Assembly (NCBI RefSeq): GCF_015159745.1
Contig: NZ_JADDOJ010000036.1
Span: 1-38,452 of the forward strand
DNA: 38,452 nt
Reading direction: 5' to 3'
Source of the DNA: Ramlibacter aquaticus
GTDB taxonomy: Bacteria > Pseudomonadota > Gammaproteobacteria > Burkholderiales > Burkholderiaceae_C
A program made the translations under genes and the position numbers. The notes under the pieces are model-generated. The model ran no database searches. It was given only the letters and a program-made list of their open reading frames with translations, and was not told the origin of the DNA. Each line of letters begins with the position of its first letter. Position 1 is the stretch's first letter. Shown here piece after piece: positions 11,112-19,314 of this stretch.

Positions 11112-12343
11112 ACCCGCACTGGATCGAAGGCAACCGCTTCCACCTGCTGGAGAACGGGGAGACCTTCTTCCCGCGCGTGTTCGAGGTCGTGGCCGCCGCG
11201 CGCCGCGAAGTGGTGGTGGAGACCTTCATCCTGTTCGAGGACGAGATCGGCCTCGCGCTGCGCGACGCGCTGGTCCAGGCGGCGCGCAACGGCGCGCAGG
11301 TCGACATCACGGTGGACGGCTTCGGCTCGCCGGGCTTCACCGACGCCTTCCTGGACTCGCTGCAGGAGGCCGGGGTGCGCCTGCATGTGTTCGACCCGGG
11401 CCGCCGCCTGCTGGGCTGGCGCACGAACATGCTGCGGCGCATGCACCGCAAGATCGTGGTGGTGGATGGCGAACTCGCCTTCGTCGGCGGCATCAACTAC
11501 TCGGCCGACCACGTGGCCAGCTTCGGCCCCGAGGCCAAGCAGGACTACGCGGTGGAGATCCACGGCCCGCTGGTGGCGGAGATCCACCGCTTCACGCACC
11601 TGGCCCTGGCCCAGGGGCAACGCTGGCAGCGCGCGCGCAACTGGTGGCGGCGCCGCCGTCGCCTGCGGGCCCGGCCCGAGGACCTTCCGCGCGCGGGCGA
11701 AGCGCAGGGCATGCTCGTGGTGCGCGACAACGGCCTGCACCAGGCCGACATCGAGCGCCACTACCGCATCGCGATCCGGTCCGCGCGCGAGCGCGTGGTC
11801 ATCGCCAACGCCTATTTCTTCCCCGGCTACCGGCTGATCCGCGAGCTGCGCCGCGCCGCCCGCCGTGGCGTCGACGTGCGCCTGATCCTGCAGGGCCAGC
11901 CCGACATGCCCATCGTGAAGATCGCGGCCAGCATGCTGTACCACCGGCTGCTGGGCGCGGGCGTGCGCATCTTCGAGTACTGCGAGCGGCCGCTGCACGG
12001 CAAGGTCGCGCTCATGGACGCGGAGTGGGCGACCGTGGGTTCCAGCAACCTGGACCCGCTCAGCCTGGCGCTCAACCTGGAGGCCAACGTCGTGATCCGC
12101 GACCGCGGCTTCAACGCGCGGCTGCACGAGCGGCTGTCGCACCTGATGCAGCACAGCTGCCGCCAGGTGCAGCCGCAGGCCCTGGGCGAGCTGCGGGGCT
12201 GGGCCTGGCTGCGCAGCTGGGTGGCCTTCCACTTCACGCGCCGCTACCCGGCCTGGGCCTCGTGGCTGCCGCGCCACGTGCCGCGGCTGCGGCCCGCCTC
12301 GCACGACCACCTCACCGAACCCTACACGGCCAGGAAGGGCTGA
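11108..12343 (+). CDS. clsB: Cardiolipin synthase ClsB (phospholipase D family)
   Basis: An inner-membrane-associated phosphatidyltransferase of 411 residues (E. coli ClsB has 413) that makes cardiolipin. Both PLD HKD motifs are intact: His113-x-Lys115-x4-Asp120 and His297-x-Lys299-x4-Asp304, the latter followed by [10 protein letters not shown]. There is no N-terminal transmembrane hairpin, which separates ClsB from ClsA. The GTG start at 11108 overlaps the upstream stop (GTGA) and gives the family-typical beginning [18 protein letters not shown]. An Arg-rich loop at about 175-190 may contact anionic lipid. It is followed after 7 bp by ybhN. Confidence 0.95.
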   Translation: MNPHWIEGNRFHLLENGETFFPRVFEVVAAARREVVVETFILFEDEIGLALRDALVQAARNGAQVDITVDGFGSPGFTDAFLDSLQEAGVRLHVFDPGRRLLGWRTNMLRRMHRKIVVVDGELAFVGGINYSADHVASFGPEAKQDYAVEIHGPLVAEIHRFTHLALAQGQRWQRARNWWRRRRRLRARPEDLPRAGEAQGMLVVRDNGLHQADIERHYRIAIRSARERVVIANAYFFPGYRLIRELRRAARRGVDVRLILQGQPDMPIVKIAASMLYHRLLGAGVRIFEYCERPLHGKVALMDAEWATVGSSNLDPLSLALNLEANVVIRDRGFNARLHERLSHLMQHSCRQVQPQALGELRGWAWLRSWVAFHFTRRYPAWASWLPRHVPRLRPASHDHLTEPYTARKG

Positions 12344-12350
12344 GACGACC

Positions 12351-13436
12351 ATGCAGCGCGCCTACCCGCACGAGGTCCACCCGCCTGCCCCGCAGGGCAC
12401 GGGCCCTGCGTCGGCGCCGGGCCGCGGTACACCCCCCGGGCGCGCCGCGCCGCAGGACGCGGACGCCGACACGGACACCGCCCGGCCCTCTCGCTGGCGG
12501 CGGCTGGGGCAGCTGCTCTCGGTGCTCTTCTTCGCCGCCGTGGTCTGGCTGCTGCAGCGCTATGCGCGCCACCTGGACTGGGGCGAGATCGGCCGCTCCC
12601 TGGCTGCGACGCCCACGCCCATGCTGGCCGCGGCGGTGGGACTGGCCGCCGCCAGCCACCTGCTGTACAGCTGCTTCGACCTGATAGGCCGCCGCTACAC
12701 CGGCCACAGCCTCCCGGCGCCCACGGTGATGACGGTGAGCTTCGTGAGCTATGCCTTCAACCTCTGCATTGGCTCCATCGTCGGCGGCGTGGGCTTCCGC
12801 TACCGCCTCTATTCCCGCCTGGGCCTGTCCAAGGGGGTCATCACCCGCATCGTCTCCATGAGCATGCTCACCAACTGGCTGGGCTACAAGCTGCTGGCCG
12901 GGCTGCTGTTTTTGTTCCGGCCGCTGCAGCTGCCACCCACCTGGCACATGGGCAACCACGGCCTGCAGTGGCTGGGCGCTGTGCTGGTGCTGATCTCGGC
13001 CAGCTACCTGGTGGCCTGCGTGCGCAGCGGCGACAAGACCTGGACCGTGCGCGGCCACGAGCTGTACCTGCCGCCGTGGCGCATGGCCGCGCTGCAGATG
13101 GGCATCTCGGCCCTCAACTGGATCCTCATGGCCGGCATCATCTGGGTGCTGCTGGGCCGCGTGCTGCCCTACGACGACGTGCTGACCGTGCTGCTCATAG
13201 GCGCCATCGCCGGGGTGGTGGCGCACGTGCCGGCGGGCCTGGGCGTGTTCGAGTTCGTCTTCCTGGCGCTGCTCTCGCACCGCGTGCCGCAGAGCCAGCT
13301 GATCGGGGCACTGCTGGGCTACCGGGCGGTCTACTACATCGGGCCGCTGGTCCTCGCGGCCGTGCTCTACCTGGGCATGGAACTGCACGCGCGTCGCCAG
13401 CGCCGTGAGGGCGCGGTGGCACAGGAGTCCGCATGA
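12351..13436 (+). CDS. ybhN: YbhN/UPF0104 family membrane protein
   Basis: A polytopic inner-membrane protein of 361 residues in the YbhN family (lysylphosphatidylglycerol synthetase TM-region-like fold). About 45 Pro/Ala-rich, probably disordered residues come first, then about eight hydrophobic helices. Conserved family segments include FRYRLYSRLGLSKG and the late AHVPAGLGVFEFVFLALL. In E. coli ybhN follows ybhP and clsB, and the order is the same here. The molecular function is not settled; a lipid-handling role is inferred from operon context. No synthetase domain is attached, so it is not a full MprF. The stop overlaps the next start by 4 bp (ATGA). Confidence 0.88.
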   Translation: MQRAYPHEVHPPAPQGTGPASAPGRGTPPGRAAPQDADADTDTARPSRWRRLGQLLSVLFFAAVVWLLQRYARHLDWGEIGRSLAATPTPMLAAAVGLAAASHLLYSCFDLIGRRYTGHSLPAPTVMTVSFVSYAFNLCIGSIVGGVGFRYRLYSRLGLSKGVITRIVSMSMLTNWLGYKLLAGLLFLFRPLQLPPTWHMGNHGLQWLGAVLVLISASYLVACVRSGDKTWTVRGHELYLPPWRMAALQMGISALNWILMAGIIWVLLGRVLPYDDVLTVLLIGAIAGVVAHVPAGLGVFEFVFLALLSHRVPQSQLIGALLGYRAVYYIGPLVLAAVLYLGMELHARRQRREGAVAQESA

Positions 13437-14131
13437 CACAGGCGCAGTTGCGCGGCGAGACCGACCTCGCGGGCTTCCACGCCGAGGTGCGGCACCTGCT
13501 GACGCAACAGGTGCCGCCCGAGGCCGTGCAATGGGAGGCCTGCGCCTGCCGCGACGACCTGTACCTGCCGCAGGACCCCAGCCCGCGCACGCCGGGTCCG
13601 GGCAAGGCCGCCGCCGCCATCGTGCCGGCCTCCTTCCTGCGGCTGTCCGAGGTGGTGCTCATGCACAGCGACCCCGGCCGCTTCGACCTGCTCTACCGCC
13701 TGCTGTGGCGGCTGGTGCACGAGCCCGGGCTGCGGCACGACCCGGTGGACCCGCAGATGCTGCAGGCGCAGCAGATGGGCCAGGCCGTGCGGCGCGACCT
13801 GCACAAGATGAAGACCCTGCTGAGCTTCCGCAACGTCGGCGCCGGCGCCGGCGGGCACCCGATGCTGCTGGCCTGGCACGAGCCCGCGCACCACATCGTG
13901 GAGGCCCTGGGCCCCTGGTTCGCGCTGCGCCATCCCGGCGCCCGCTGGGCCATCCTCACGCCCGGGCGCTGCGTCGAGTGCGACGGCCGCAGCCTGCACG
14001 TGGCGCCCGGGCTGGCGCGCGCCTTCGCACCCGCCGAGGGCGACGGCCCCGACGCCTGGCTGGCGGCCTACTGGCGGGCCTTCGACGGCCAGGCGATCGC
14101 GCTGGACCGCGCGCATGGACCGCGGGAATGA
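13433..14131 (+). CDS. DUF4130 / TIGR03915-type DNA-metabolism protein
   Basis: A 232-residue protein resembling the DUF4130 (TIGR03915) family, which occurs next to a radical-SAM DNA-repair protein or fused to the N-terminus of UdgX-type uracil-DNA-binding proteins. Visible segments: FHAEVRHLLTQQVPPEAVQWE near the start, a LLYRLLWRLVHEP helix, and the family region VRRDLHKMKTLLSFRNV, then HIVEALGPWFALRHP. No catalytic residues can be named. It overlaps ybhN by 4 bp and udgX by 17 bp in another frame. In many relatives this unit and UdgX form one polypeptide; here they are two. No radical-SAM partner lies in the window. Family assignment is from memory of the motif pattern. Confidence 0.75.
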   Translation: MTQAQLRGETDLAGFHAEVRHLLTQQVPPEAVQWEACACRDDLYLPQDPSPRTPGPGKAAAAIVPASFLRLSEVVLMHSDPGRFDLLYRLLWRLVHEPGLRHDPVDPQMLQAQQMGQAVRRDLHKMKTLLSFRNVGAGAGGHPMLLAWHEPAHHIVEALGPWFALRHPGARWAILTPGRCVECDGRSLHVAPGLARAFAPAEGDGPDAWLAAYWRAFDGQAIALDRAHGPRE

Positions 14132-14723
14132 CAGCGGCGCCCAGGGCTTCGCGGACCTCAAGGCCCGCACCATGGCCTGCCGCGAATGCACTATCGGCGC
14201 CCGGGCGACACAGTCGGTGGTGGGCGAAGGGGACCCGCACGCGCCGCTGATGCTGGTGGGCGAGCAGCCGGGCGACCAGGAAGACCGGCTCGGCCATCCT
14301 TTCATCGGCCCCGCCGGCCATCTGCTGTCCACCGCGCTGCACCAAGCCGGTATCCCGCGCGATCGCTGCTTCGTCTCCAACGCGGTCAAGCACTTCAAGT
14401 TCGAGCTGCGCGGCAAGCGCCGCCTGCACAAGTCGCCGGGCGTGCGCGAGATCGACGCCTGCCGCCACTGGCTGGAGGACGAGATCGCGCGGGTGCGGCC
14501 GCAGGCCCTGGTGGCGCTGGGCGCGAGCGCCGCGCGCAGCCTGCTGGGGCGCAGCATCGGCGTCACCGCCCTGCGGGGCCAGTGGCTGGCGCACGAGGAC
14601 GGCCTTCCCGTGCTCATCACGCTGCACCCTTCGGCACCGCTGCGCGGCCCGCCCGGGGAGCGCGACGCCGCGCTGGCCGCCTTCGTGCGCGACCTGGCGC
14701 AGGCCCGCCGCGTCTTCGGCTGA
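14115..14723 (+). CDS. udgX: UdgX family uracil-DNA binding protein
   Basis: A 202-residue protein of the uracil-DNA glycosylase superfamily. UdgX excises uracil and stays covalently attached to the DNA through a histidine in its R-loop. That loop, KRRLH, is present at residues 101-105 with His105 as the likely nucleophile (Mycobacterium smegmatis has KRRIH). Motif A is GEQPGDQED (49-57) and the late motif is HPSAPLRGP (from 171). Cys22 and Cys25 (CREC), His93 (NAVKHF) and Cys116 lie where the Fe-S cluster ligands of this family are expected. Length fits stand-alone UdgX. It starts within the end of the DUF4130 gene and ends the five-gene run that begins at 10338. Confidence 0.9.
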   Translation: MDRGNDSGAQGFADLKARTMACRECTIGARATQSVVGEGDPHAPLMLVGEQPGDQEDRLGHPFIGPAGHLLSTALHQAGIPRDRCFVSNAVKHFKFELRGKRRLHKSPGVREIDACRHWLEDEIARVRPQALVALGASAARSLLGRSIGVTALRGQWLAHEDGLPVLITLHPSAPLRGPPGERDAALAAFVRDLAQARRVFG

Positions 14724-14780
14724 GCAAGCGCGTACATCCGGCACAGCACGCAATTGGCAACAGAATCCACAGGTTCGCGC

Positions 14781-14789
14781 TGCTAAGAT
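14781..14789 (+). promoter_or_regulatory. Possible extended -10 promoter for minCDE
   Basis: TGCTAAGAT is an extended -10 element (TGn-TAAGAT) in the 145-bp gap before minC, in a locally AT-richer patch. No -35 hexamer is found at standard spacing; TTGGCA at 14754-14759 is too far. Tentative. Confidence 0.35.
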
Positions 14790-14868
14790 TCGCGCCGCGA
14801 CGGCCAGCCCGTCCATGACCGCCGTCCCCGTCACGCCGAACCTGTCCCCGCATCCCCTTTTTTCCTGA

Positions 14869-15624
14869 ATGCCCGTCGCCCTCGCAGGACGCGCCCCTGC
14901 CACCTTCGAGATCAAGAGCGCCCACCTGCCCCTGGTCTCGCTGCTGCTCAAGTCCGCTGACCTGGCTGCGCTGGCCAGCGAGCTGAAGGAGCGGTTCGGC
15001 GACATGCCCGACTTCTTCGACCGCGACCCGCTGGTGGTGGACCTGAGCCCCCTGCAGGGCGAGGACGCGATCGATTTCCCCGCCCTGGCCCAGCTGCTTC
15101 GCGGCCACCGGCTGATGCCCGTCGCAGCCCGCGGCGGCAGCGCCGCGCAGATGGCCGCGGCGCTGGCGGCGGGCCTCGCGCCCGCGCCCGACGCGGCCCC
15201 TGTCGTGAGCCGCCCGGCGGAAGCCCCGGCGCCTGCGGCCGCGCCGCCCGCCGCGGTGGCGCCCCCGCCGGCCGTGCCCAGCAGCGCGCTGGTGATCGAC
15301 AAGCCGCTGCGCTCGGGCCAGCAGGTCTACGCCCGCGGCCGCGACCTGGTCGTCTTCTCCATGGTCAATCCCGGGGCGGAAGTGATCGCGGACGGCCACA
15401 TCCACGTCTACGCGCCGCTGCGCGGCAAGGCCATCGCGGGTGCGCGCGGCAACACCGAGGCACGCATCCTCTCGCTCTGCCTGGAGGCAGAGCTCGTCTC
15501 CATCGCCGGCATCTACCGCACCAGTGACGTGCCACTGCCGGCCGAACTGCTGGGCCAGCCGGCCCAGGTGCGGCTGGACGGCGGCACCGCGGGCAAGCTG
15601 GTCCTGGAAGCGCTCAGGGCCTGA
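14869..15624 (+). CDS. minC: Septum site-determining protein MinC
   Basis: MinC inhibits FtsZ ring assembly away from midcell and is recruited to the membrane by MinD. The 251-residue protein has the usual two halves: an N-terminal FtsZ-inhibiting domain (about 1-100), a long Ala/Pro-rich linker (about 103-135), and a C-terminal beta-helix domain (about 138-245). The latter includes QVYARGRDLVVFSMVNPGAEV and HVYAPLRGKAIAGARG, conserved for MinD binding. It leads the minCDE operon, with minD 20 bp downstream and minE 3 bp after that. Confidence 0.96.
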   Translation: MPVALAGRAPATFEIKSAHLPLVSLLLKSADLAALASELKERFGDMPDFFDRDPLVVDLSPLQGEDAIDFPALAQLLRGHRLMPVAARGGSAAQMAAALAAGLAPAPDAAPVVSRPAEAPAPAAAPPAAVAPPPAVPSSALVIDKPLRSGQQVYARGRDLVVFSMVNPGAEVIADGHIHVYAPLRGKAIAGARGNTEARILSLCLEAELVSIAGIYRTSDVPLPAELLGQPAQVRLDGGTAGKLVLEALRA

Positions 15625-15644
15625 CCCACCGAATGAAGGAAACC

Positions 15645-16460
15645 ATGGCAAGAATCATCGTCGTCACCTCTGGCAAGGGCGGGGTGGGCAAGACCACCAC
15701 CAGCGCCAGCTTCGCCTCCGGCCTCGCCCTGGCGGGCCACAAGACCGCCGTCATCGACTTCGACGTCGGCCTGCGAAACCTGGACCTCATCATGGGCTGC
15801 GAGCGGCGCGTGGTGTACGACCTGGTCAACGTGATCCATGGCGAAGCCAACCTGCACCAGGCCCTCATCAAGGACAAGGCCTGCGACAACCTCTTCGTGC
15901 TGGCCGCCTCGCAGACGCGCGACAAGGAAGCGCTCACGCGCGAGGGCGTCGAGAAGGTGCTGACGGACCTGGCCGGCATGGGCTTCGAGTACATCGTGTG
16001 CGACTCGCCCGCCGGCATCGAGACGGGCGCGCTGATGGCCATGCACTTCGCCGACGAGGCGCTCGTGGTGACCAACCCCGAGGTCTCCTCGGTGCGCGAC
16101 TCGGACCGCATCCTGGGCATGCTGTCGTCCAAGACCAAGCGCGCCATCGAGGGCAAGGAGCCCGTGAAGGAGCACCTGCTCATCACCCGCTACAACCCCA
16201 ACCGCGTCGACCAGGGCCAGATGCTCTCGCTGGAGGACATCCAGGACATCCTGCGCATCCCGCTGATCGGCGTCATCCCCGAGAGCGAGAGCGTGCTGCA
16301 GGCCTCCAACCAGGGCACGCCCGCCGTCCACCTCAAGGGCAGCGACGTCTCCGAGGCCTACAAGGACGTGGTGGAGCGCTTCCTGGGCGCCGAGAAGCCC
16401 CTGCGCTTCGTGGAGCCGCAGAAGGCCGGCTTCCTCAAGCGCCTCTTCGGGGGCCGCTGA
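15645..16460 (+). CDS. minD: Septum site-determining protein MinD (ATPase)
   Basis: A membrane-cycling ATPase of 271 residues. The deviant Walker A motif KGGVGKTT contains signature Lys11 and Lys16. DFDVGLRNLDLIMG and the CDSPAGIE switch region follow, and the C-terminal amphipathic membrane-targeting helix ends GFLKRLFGGR. The start at 15645 (MARIIVVTSG) fits the family and has GAAGGAA upstream; a start at 15633 would add four residues over the ribosome-binding site. With MinC and MinE it drives pole-to-pole oscillation. Confidence 0.98.
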   Translation: MARIIVVTSGKGGVGKTTTSASFASGLALAGHKTAVIDFDVGLRNLDLIMGCERRVVYDLVNVIHGEANLHQALIKDKACDNLFVLAASQTRDKEALTREGVEKVLTDLAGMGFEYIVCDSPAGIETGALMAMHFADEALVVTNPEVSSVRDSDRILGMLSSKTKRAIEGKEPVKEHLLITRYNPNRVDQGQMLSLEDIQDILRIPLIGVIPESESVLQASNQGTPAVHLKGSDVSEAYKDVVERFLGAEKPLRFVEPQKAGFLKRLFGGR

Positions 16461-16463
16461 GCC

Positions 16464-16733
16464 ATGGCATCGTTCTTTTCATTCCTGCTCGGCGAGAAAA
16501 AGAAGACGGCCAGCGTCGCCAAGGAGCGGCTGCAGATCATCCTCGCCCACGAGCGCAGCGGCCGCAACCCCGGCCAGCCGGACTACCTGCCGGCGCTGCA
16601 GCGCGACCTGGTCGCGGTGATCAGCAAATACATCAAGATCGACCCCAACGACATCAAGGTCCAGCTTGACCGGCAAGACGACCTGGAAGTGCTCGAGGTG
16701 AAGATCGAATTGCCGGAAACCCGACCTGTCTGA
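16464..16733 (+). CDS. minE: Cell division topological specificity factor MinE
   Basis: MinE (89 residues) stimulates MinD ATPase and confines division to midcell. The N-terminal amphipathic membrane-binding segment [14 protein letters not shown] is followed by the MinD-contact strand [13 protein letters not shown] (about 22-34) and the dimeric topological-specificity domain with [12 protein letters not shown] near the C-terminus. It starts 3 bp after the minD stop. Confidence 0.97.
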   Translation: MASFFSFLLGEKKKTASVAKERLQIILAHERSGRNPGQPDYLPALQRDLVAVISKYIKIDPNDIKVQLDRQDDLEVLEVKIELPETRPV

Positions 16734-16748
16734 ACGGGCTTGCGGCAC

Positions 16749-16754
16749 TACACT
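16749..16754 (+). promoter_or_regulatory. -10-like hexamer, candidate leaderless start
   Basis: TACACT ends 6 nt before the ATG of the SRPBCC gene, and no Shine-Dalgarno sequence is present. A transcript starting about 7 nt downstream of it would begin at the ATG. No convincing -35 is seen. Confidence 0.35.
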
Positions 16755-16760
16755 GAAGCA

Positions 16761-17225
16761 ATGTCTTCAGTGCGCGTGACCCACCGCTACATGCACCCGG
16801 TCGACCGGGTGTTCGAGGCCTGGCTGAACCCGGCCATGGCGTCGCGCTTCTTCTTCGCGACCCGCACGGGCAGCGTCCTGCAGTGCGAGATCGAGGCCGA
16901 GCCCGGCGGCAGCTTCGTGGTGACCGACCGTCGACCGCATGCCGATGCCGACGAGAGCTTCTTCGACGCCGAGCACCGGGGCACCTACGCCGAGATCGTG
17001 CCCAACAACCGCATCGTGTTCGACTTCACCGTGGGGCCCATGGGCGCGCCCACCCGGGTCACGCTGGACTTCGTCCGCCTGGGCTCGGCCATCAGCGAGA
17101 TCGTGCTGGAACACGAGCTGGGCGAGGAAGCCGACCCGCACGCCGCCTCGCGCGCGCGCCAGGGTTGGGAGCGCATGCTGGACCAGCTGGAAAAAGTGCT
17201 GGGAACGCGGCTGCGGCTGGGCTGA
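16761..17225 (+). CDS. SRPBCC / AHSA1-like domain protein
   Basis: A 154-residue protein with the START/Bet v1-like fold of the AHSA1 (activator of Hsp90 ATPase homologue 1) group. Diagnostic segments are VDRVFEAWLNPAMASRFFFA near the N-terminus, GGSFVVTDRR, HRGTYAEIVPNNRIVFDF, and the closing helix QGWERMLDQLEKVLG. Such proteins are hydrophobic-ligand pockets, often next to ArsR regulators; no regulator is adjacent here, and the ligand is unknown. The ATG at 16761 fits the family start; a TTG start 21 nt upstream is unlikely. It lies 27 bp after minE but probably has its own start signal. Confidence 0.85.
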   Translation: MSSVRVTHRYMHPVDRVFEAWLNPAMASRFFFATRTGSVLQCEIEAEPGGSFVVTDRRPHADADESFFDAEHRGTYAEIVPNNRIVFDFTVGPMGAPTRVTLDFVRLGSAISEIVLEHELGEEADPHAASRARQGWERMLDQLEKVLGTRLRLG

Positions 17226-17284
17226 GGGCGCCGCCCTGCGCGCTAGCCGGAGGCCCGAGTGCGGGGCGCCGCAGGCGCGAGGGC

Positions 17285-17863
17285 TCAGCCCAGGGGCTTC
17301 ACGCCGATCAGCAGGCCGTGCAGCACCATCGCGAACACCGCCCAGGCCACCAGGCCGACCGCCACGGTGAGCGCCGTGCCCGCGGCCGTGCCGGGCGGGT
17401 AGACCGTGCCGTTGGCGCGGTCGCGCTGGCGCGACGAACGGAAATCCAGCACGGCCCAGACCAGGAAGGCACCGAACAGCACCACGTCGGCGAGCACGCC
17501 CACCGCGAGCAGGTGGGCCAGGGCCCAGGTCTTCACCGCCAGCACCATGGGGTGGTGCAGGCGCGCCTTGATGCTGTTGCGCGGCACGTAGGCGGCGGCC
17601 AGCAGGACCATGGCCAGCACCATCAACAGCGCGGTGAGGTGCTTCATCCAGAACGGCGAGGCCCAGAGCACCACGGTGTCCGCCCGTGCCGCGCGGAAGC
17701 CCAGCACGATGAGCACGAAGCCGGCGATGGAGACCAGGGTGTAGAGACCCTTCCAGGCACCGGGGCCGATGCGTGCGACCGTGGCCGTGCGCCAGCCCTC
17801 GCCGAAGATGCGCACCGAATGCGCGCCCAGGAAGATCAGAAGCCCCAGCACCAGCATCGCCAT
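17285..17863 (-). CDS. NnrU family membrane protein
   Basis: An inner-membrane protein of 192 residues with about five or six hydrophobic helices. The opening LVLGLLIFLGAHSVRIFGEGWR and the later HPMVLAVKTWALAHL with conserved His are typical of NnrU, first described near nitrite/nitric-oxide reductase genes and related to the isoprenoid-modifying enzyme Z-ISO. No denitrification gene is near, so respiration is not implied. The start at 17863 is supported by GAGGGG 8 nt upstream; a second ATG two codons later is possible. It converges on the SRPBCC gene. Confidence 0.88.
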   Translation of the reverse strand: MAMLVLGLLIFLGAHSVRIFGEGWRTATVARIGPGAWKGLYTLVSIAGFVLIVLGFRAARADTVVLWASPFWMKHLTALLMVLAMVLLAAAYVPRNSIKARLHHPMVLAVKTWALAHLLAVGVLADVVLFGAFLVWAVLDFRSSRQRDRANGTVYPPGTAAGTALTVAVGLVAWAVFAMVLHGLLIGVKPLG

Positions 17864-18076
17864 CGCGTGTTCCCCTCGCGGTCGTCGGACCGCCAACCTC
17901 GGCGATTATGGCGGCGGGGGACGGCGTGCGCTGCGCGCGGGCTGGGCCGCATGGCAGAGTTGAACGCCAGGCGAACGGCTGACACTGACCCGACAGTCGG
18001 CCCCCTGCCTCGCGGCGCCGGCCTACAGCCGGGGCCGGCATGCTCACGCAGAGTCTGCAGTCATCGAGGATTTTCC

Positions 18077-18355
18077 ATGGCCCGCCCGATCCGCCAGCTG
18101 CCCCGCCCCTTGCACAGCCGTGCGCTGCGCGTCCCTTCGCCGGTGCCCGTGCCCACGCCCTCGCACGAGAAGGGCGAGGAGGACCCGGACGTCTTCCGCG
18201 TCAACAAGGTGGACCGCAGCCGGGACGGCAAGCCGGCCGTGGGCAAGACCACGGCGCTGGGGAAGAAAACGGAACGCCCGGATGAAGGCCGGCCCGCGGG
18301 GCCCAGCGGGCAGAAGGAGCGGGCCCAGCACAACCGCCGGCACGCGAACAAGTAA
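18077..18355 (+). CDS. Small basic hypothetical protein
   Basis: A possible 92-residue protein that I do not recognise. The first third is Pro/Arg-rich; the rest is highly charged and low in hydrophobics (many Lys, Arg, Glu, Asp, Gly), ending NRRHANK, so it is probably disordered. An AGGA-type ribosome-binding site (CGAGGA) is 9-10 nt before the ATG. The frame is open much further upstream, so openness is weak evidence. The ribosome-binding site and its fit between NnrU and nhaR are the main support. It may be a nucleic-acid-associated basic protein, but nothing shows that. Confidence 0.45.
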   Translation: MARPIRQLPRPLHSRALRVPSPVPVPTPSHEKGEEDPDVFRVNKVDRSRDGKPAVGKTTALGKKTERPDEGRPAGPSGQKERAQHNRRHANK

Positions 18356-18377
18356 GCGCCCTCCAGTGGACAGGCTG

Positions 18378-18405
18378 TTGCGCGAGGGCCGCGGGGCGGC
18401 ACACT
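18378..18405 (+). promoter_or_regulatory. Candidate nhaR promoter (leaderless)
   Basis: TTGCGC (18378-18383), a 16-bp spacer and CACACT (18400-18405) precede the nhaR ATG by 7 nt, with no Shine-Dalgarno sequence. Transcription would start at or beside the start codon. Confidence 0.4.
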
Positions 18406-18412
18406 GCAGCCC

Positions 18413-19300
18413 ATGTCCACGCCGCTCAACTACCGCCACCTCTACTACTTCTGGGTCGTCGCCAAGGAAGGCGGCATGGCCCGCGCCGCGGAGCGGCTGG
18501 ACATGGCGGTGCAGACCGTGAGCGCGCAGGTGCGCATGCTGGAGCAGTCCCTGGGCCACGCCCTGCTCAAGCCCGCGGGCCGCGGGCTGGCCTTGACCGA
18601 AGCCGGCACGGCGGCCATGGCGCAGGCGGACCAGATCTTCCAGATCGGTGAGCAATTGCCGGCCGCCGTGCACGAAGCGGCCACCGGCCAGGGCCTTCGG
18701 CTGGCCGTGGGCATCGCCGAGGGGCTGCCCAAGCTGGTGGTCCGCCACCTGCTGGAGCCCGCGCTGCGTGACCCGCGCGTGCGCCTGCGTTGCGAGGAGG
18801 ACGAGATCGAACGGCTGCTGGCGGACCTGGCGCTGCATCGGCTGGACGTGGTGCTTTCGGACGTGCCGCCGCCGCCCAACCCCAACCTGCGGCTGTACGG
18901 CCACAAGCTGGGGGAGGCGCCCATGGCCTGGTTCGCGCCCGCCAGCGTGGCGGCCCTCTGCGACCAACCCTTTCCGCAGTGCCTGCAGCACATGCCCATC
19001 CTGTTGCCCACCCACCAGGCGGCCGTCCGGCCCCGGCTCGACCAGTGGCTGGAACGCCACCAGCTGCGCCCTCGCCTGGCGGGCGAATTCGAGGACAGCG
19101 CCCTGCTGGCCGCCTTCGGCCGCAGCGGCATGGGCGCCTTCCCGGCCTCGCACTGGTCGCGCCAGGAGCTGCTGCAGGACCCGGACATGCGCCTGCTGGG
19201 CGAAACGCCGGAGGTGCTCGAGCACTTCCACCTGGTGTCCGCAGAACGCAAGATCCAGCATCGGCTGGTGCAGGCGCTGCTGGCCGTCCCCCCGGGCTGA
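18413..19300 (+). CDS. nhaR: LysR-type transcriptional activator NhaR
   Basis: A 295-residue LysR-family regulator closely resembling NhaR, which in enterobacteria activates the Na+/H+ antiporter gene nhaA and osmC in response to Na+. The opening LNYRHLYYFWVVAKEGGMARAAERLDM is highly characteristic. The winged helix-turn-helix covers about residues 5-62 and the effector-binding domain about 90-290. No nhaA is in the window, so its targets here are unknown; the Kef-type antiporter at 33344-35326 is too distant to be an assumed target. Paralogues of NhaR are common in Burkholderiales. Confidence 0.9.
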   Translation: MSTPLNYRHLYYFWVVAKEGGMARAAERLDMAVQTVSAQVRMLEQSLGHALLKPAGRGLALTEAGTAAMAQADQIFQIGEQLPAAVHEAATGQGLRLAVGIAEGLPKLVVRHLLEPALRDPRVRLRCEEDEIERLLADLALHRLDVVLSDVPPPPNPNLRLYGHKLGEAPMAWFAPASVAALCDQPFPQCLQHMPILLPTHQAAVRPRLDQWLERHQLRPRLAGEFEDSALLAAFGRSGMGAFPASHWSRQELLQDPDMRLLGETPEVLEHFHLVSAERKIQHRLVQALLAVPPG

Positions 19301-19314
19301 TCGCCACCGTGGAA

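Noticed and set aside
12351..13436. MprF-type lysylphosphatidylglycerol synthase
   Set aside because: Only the membrane flippase-like half is present; no C-terminal aminoacyl-transfer domain. YbhN fits better, with the clsB context.
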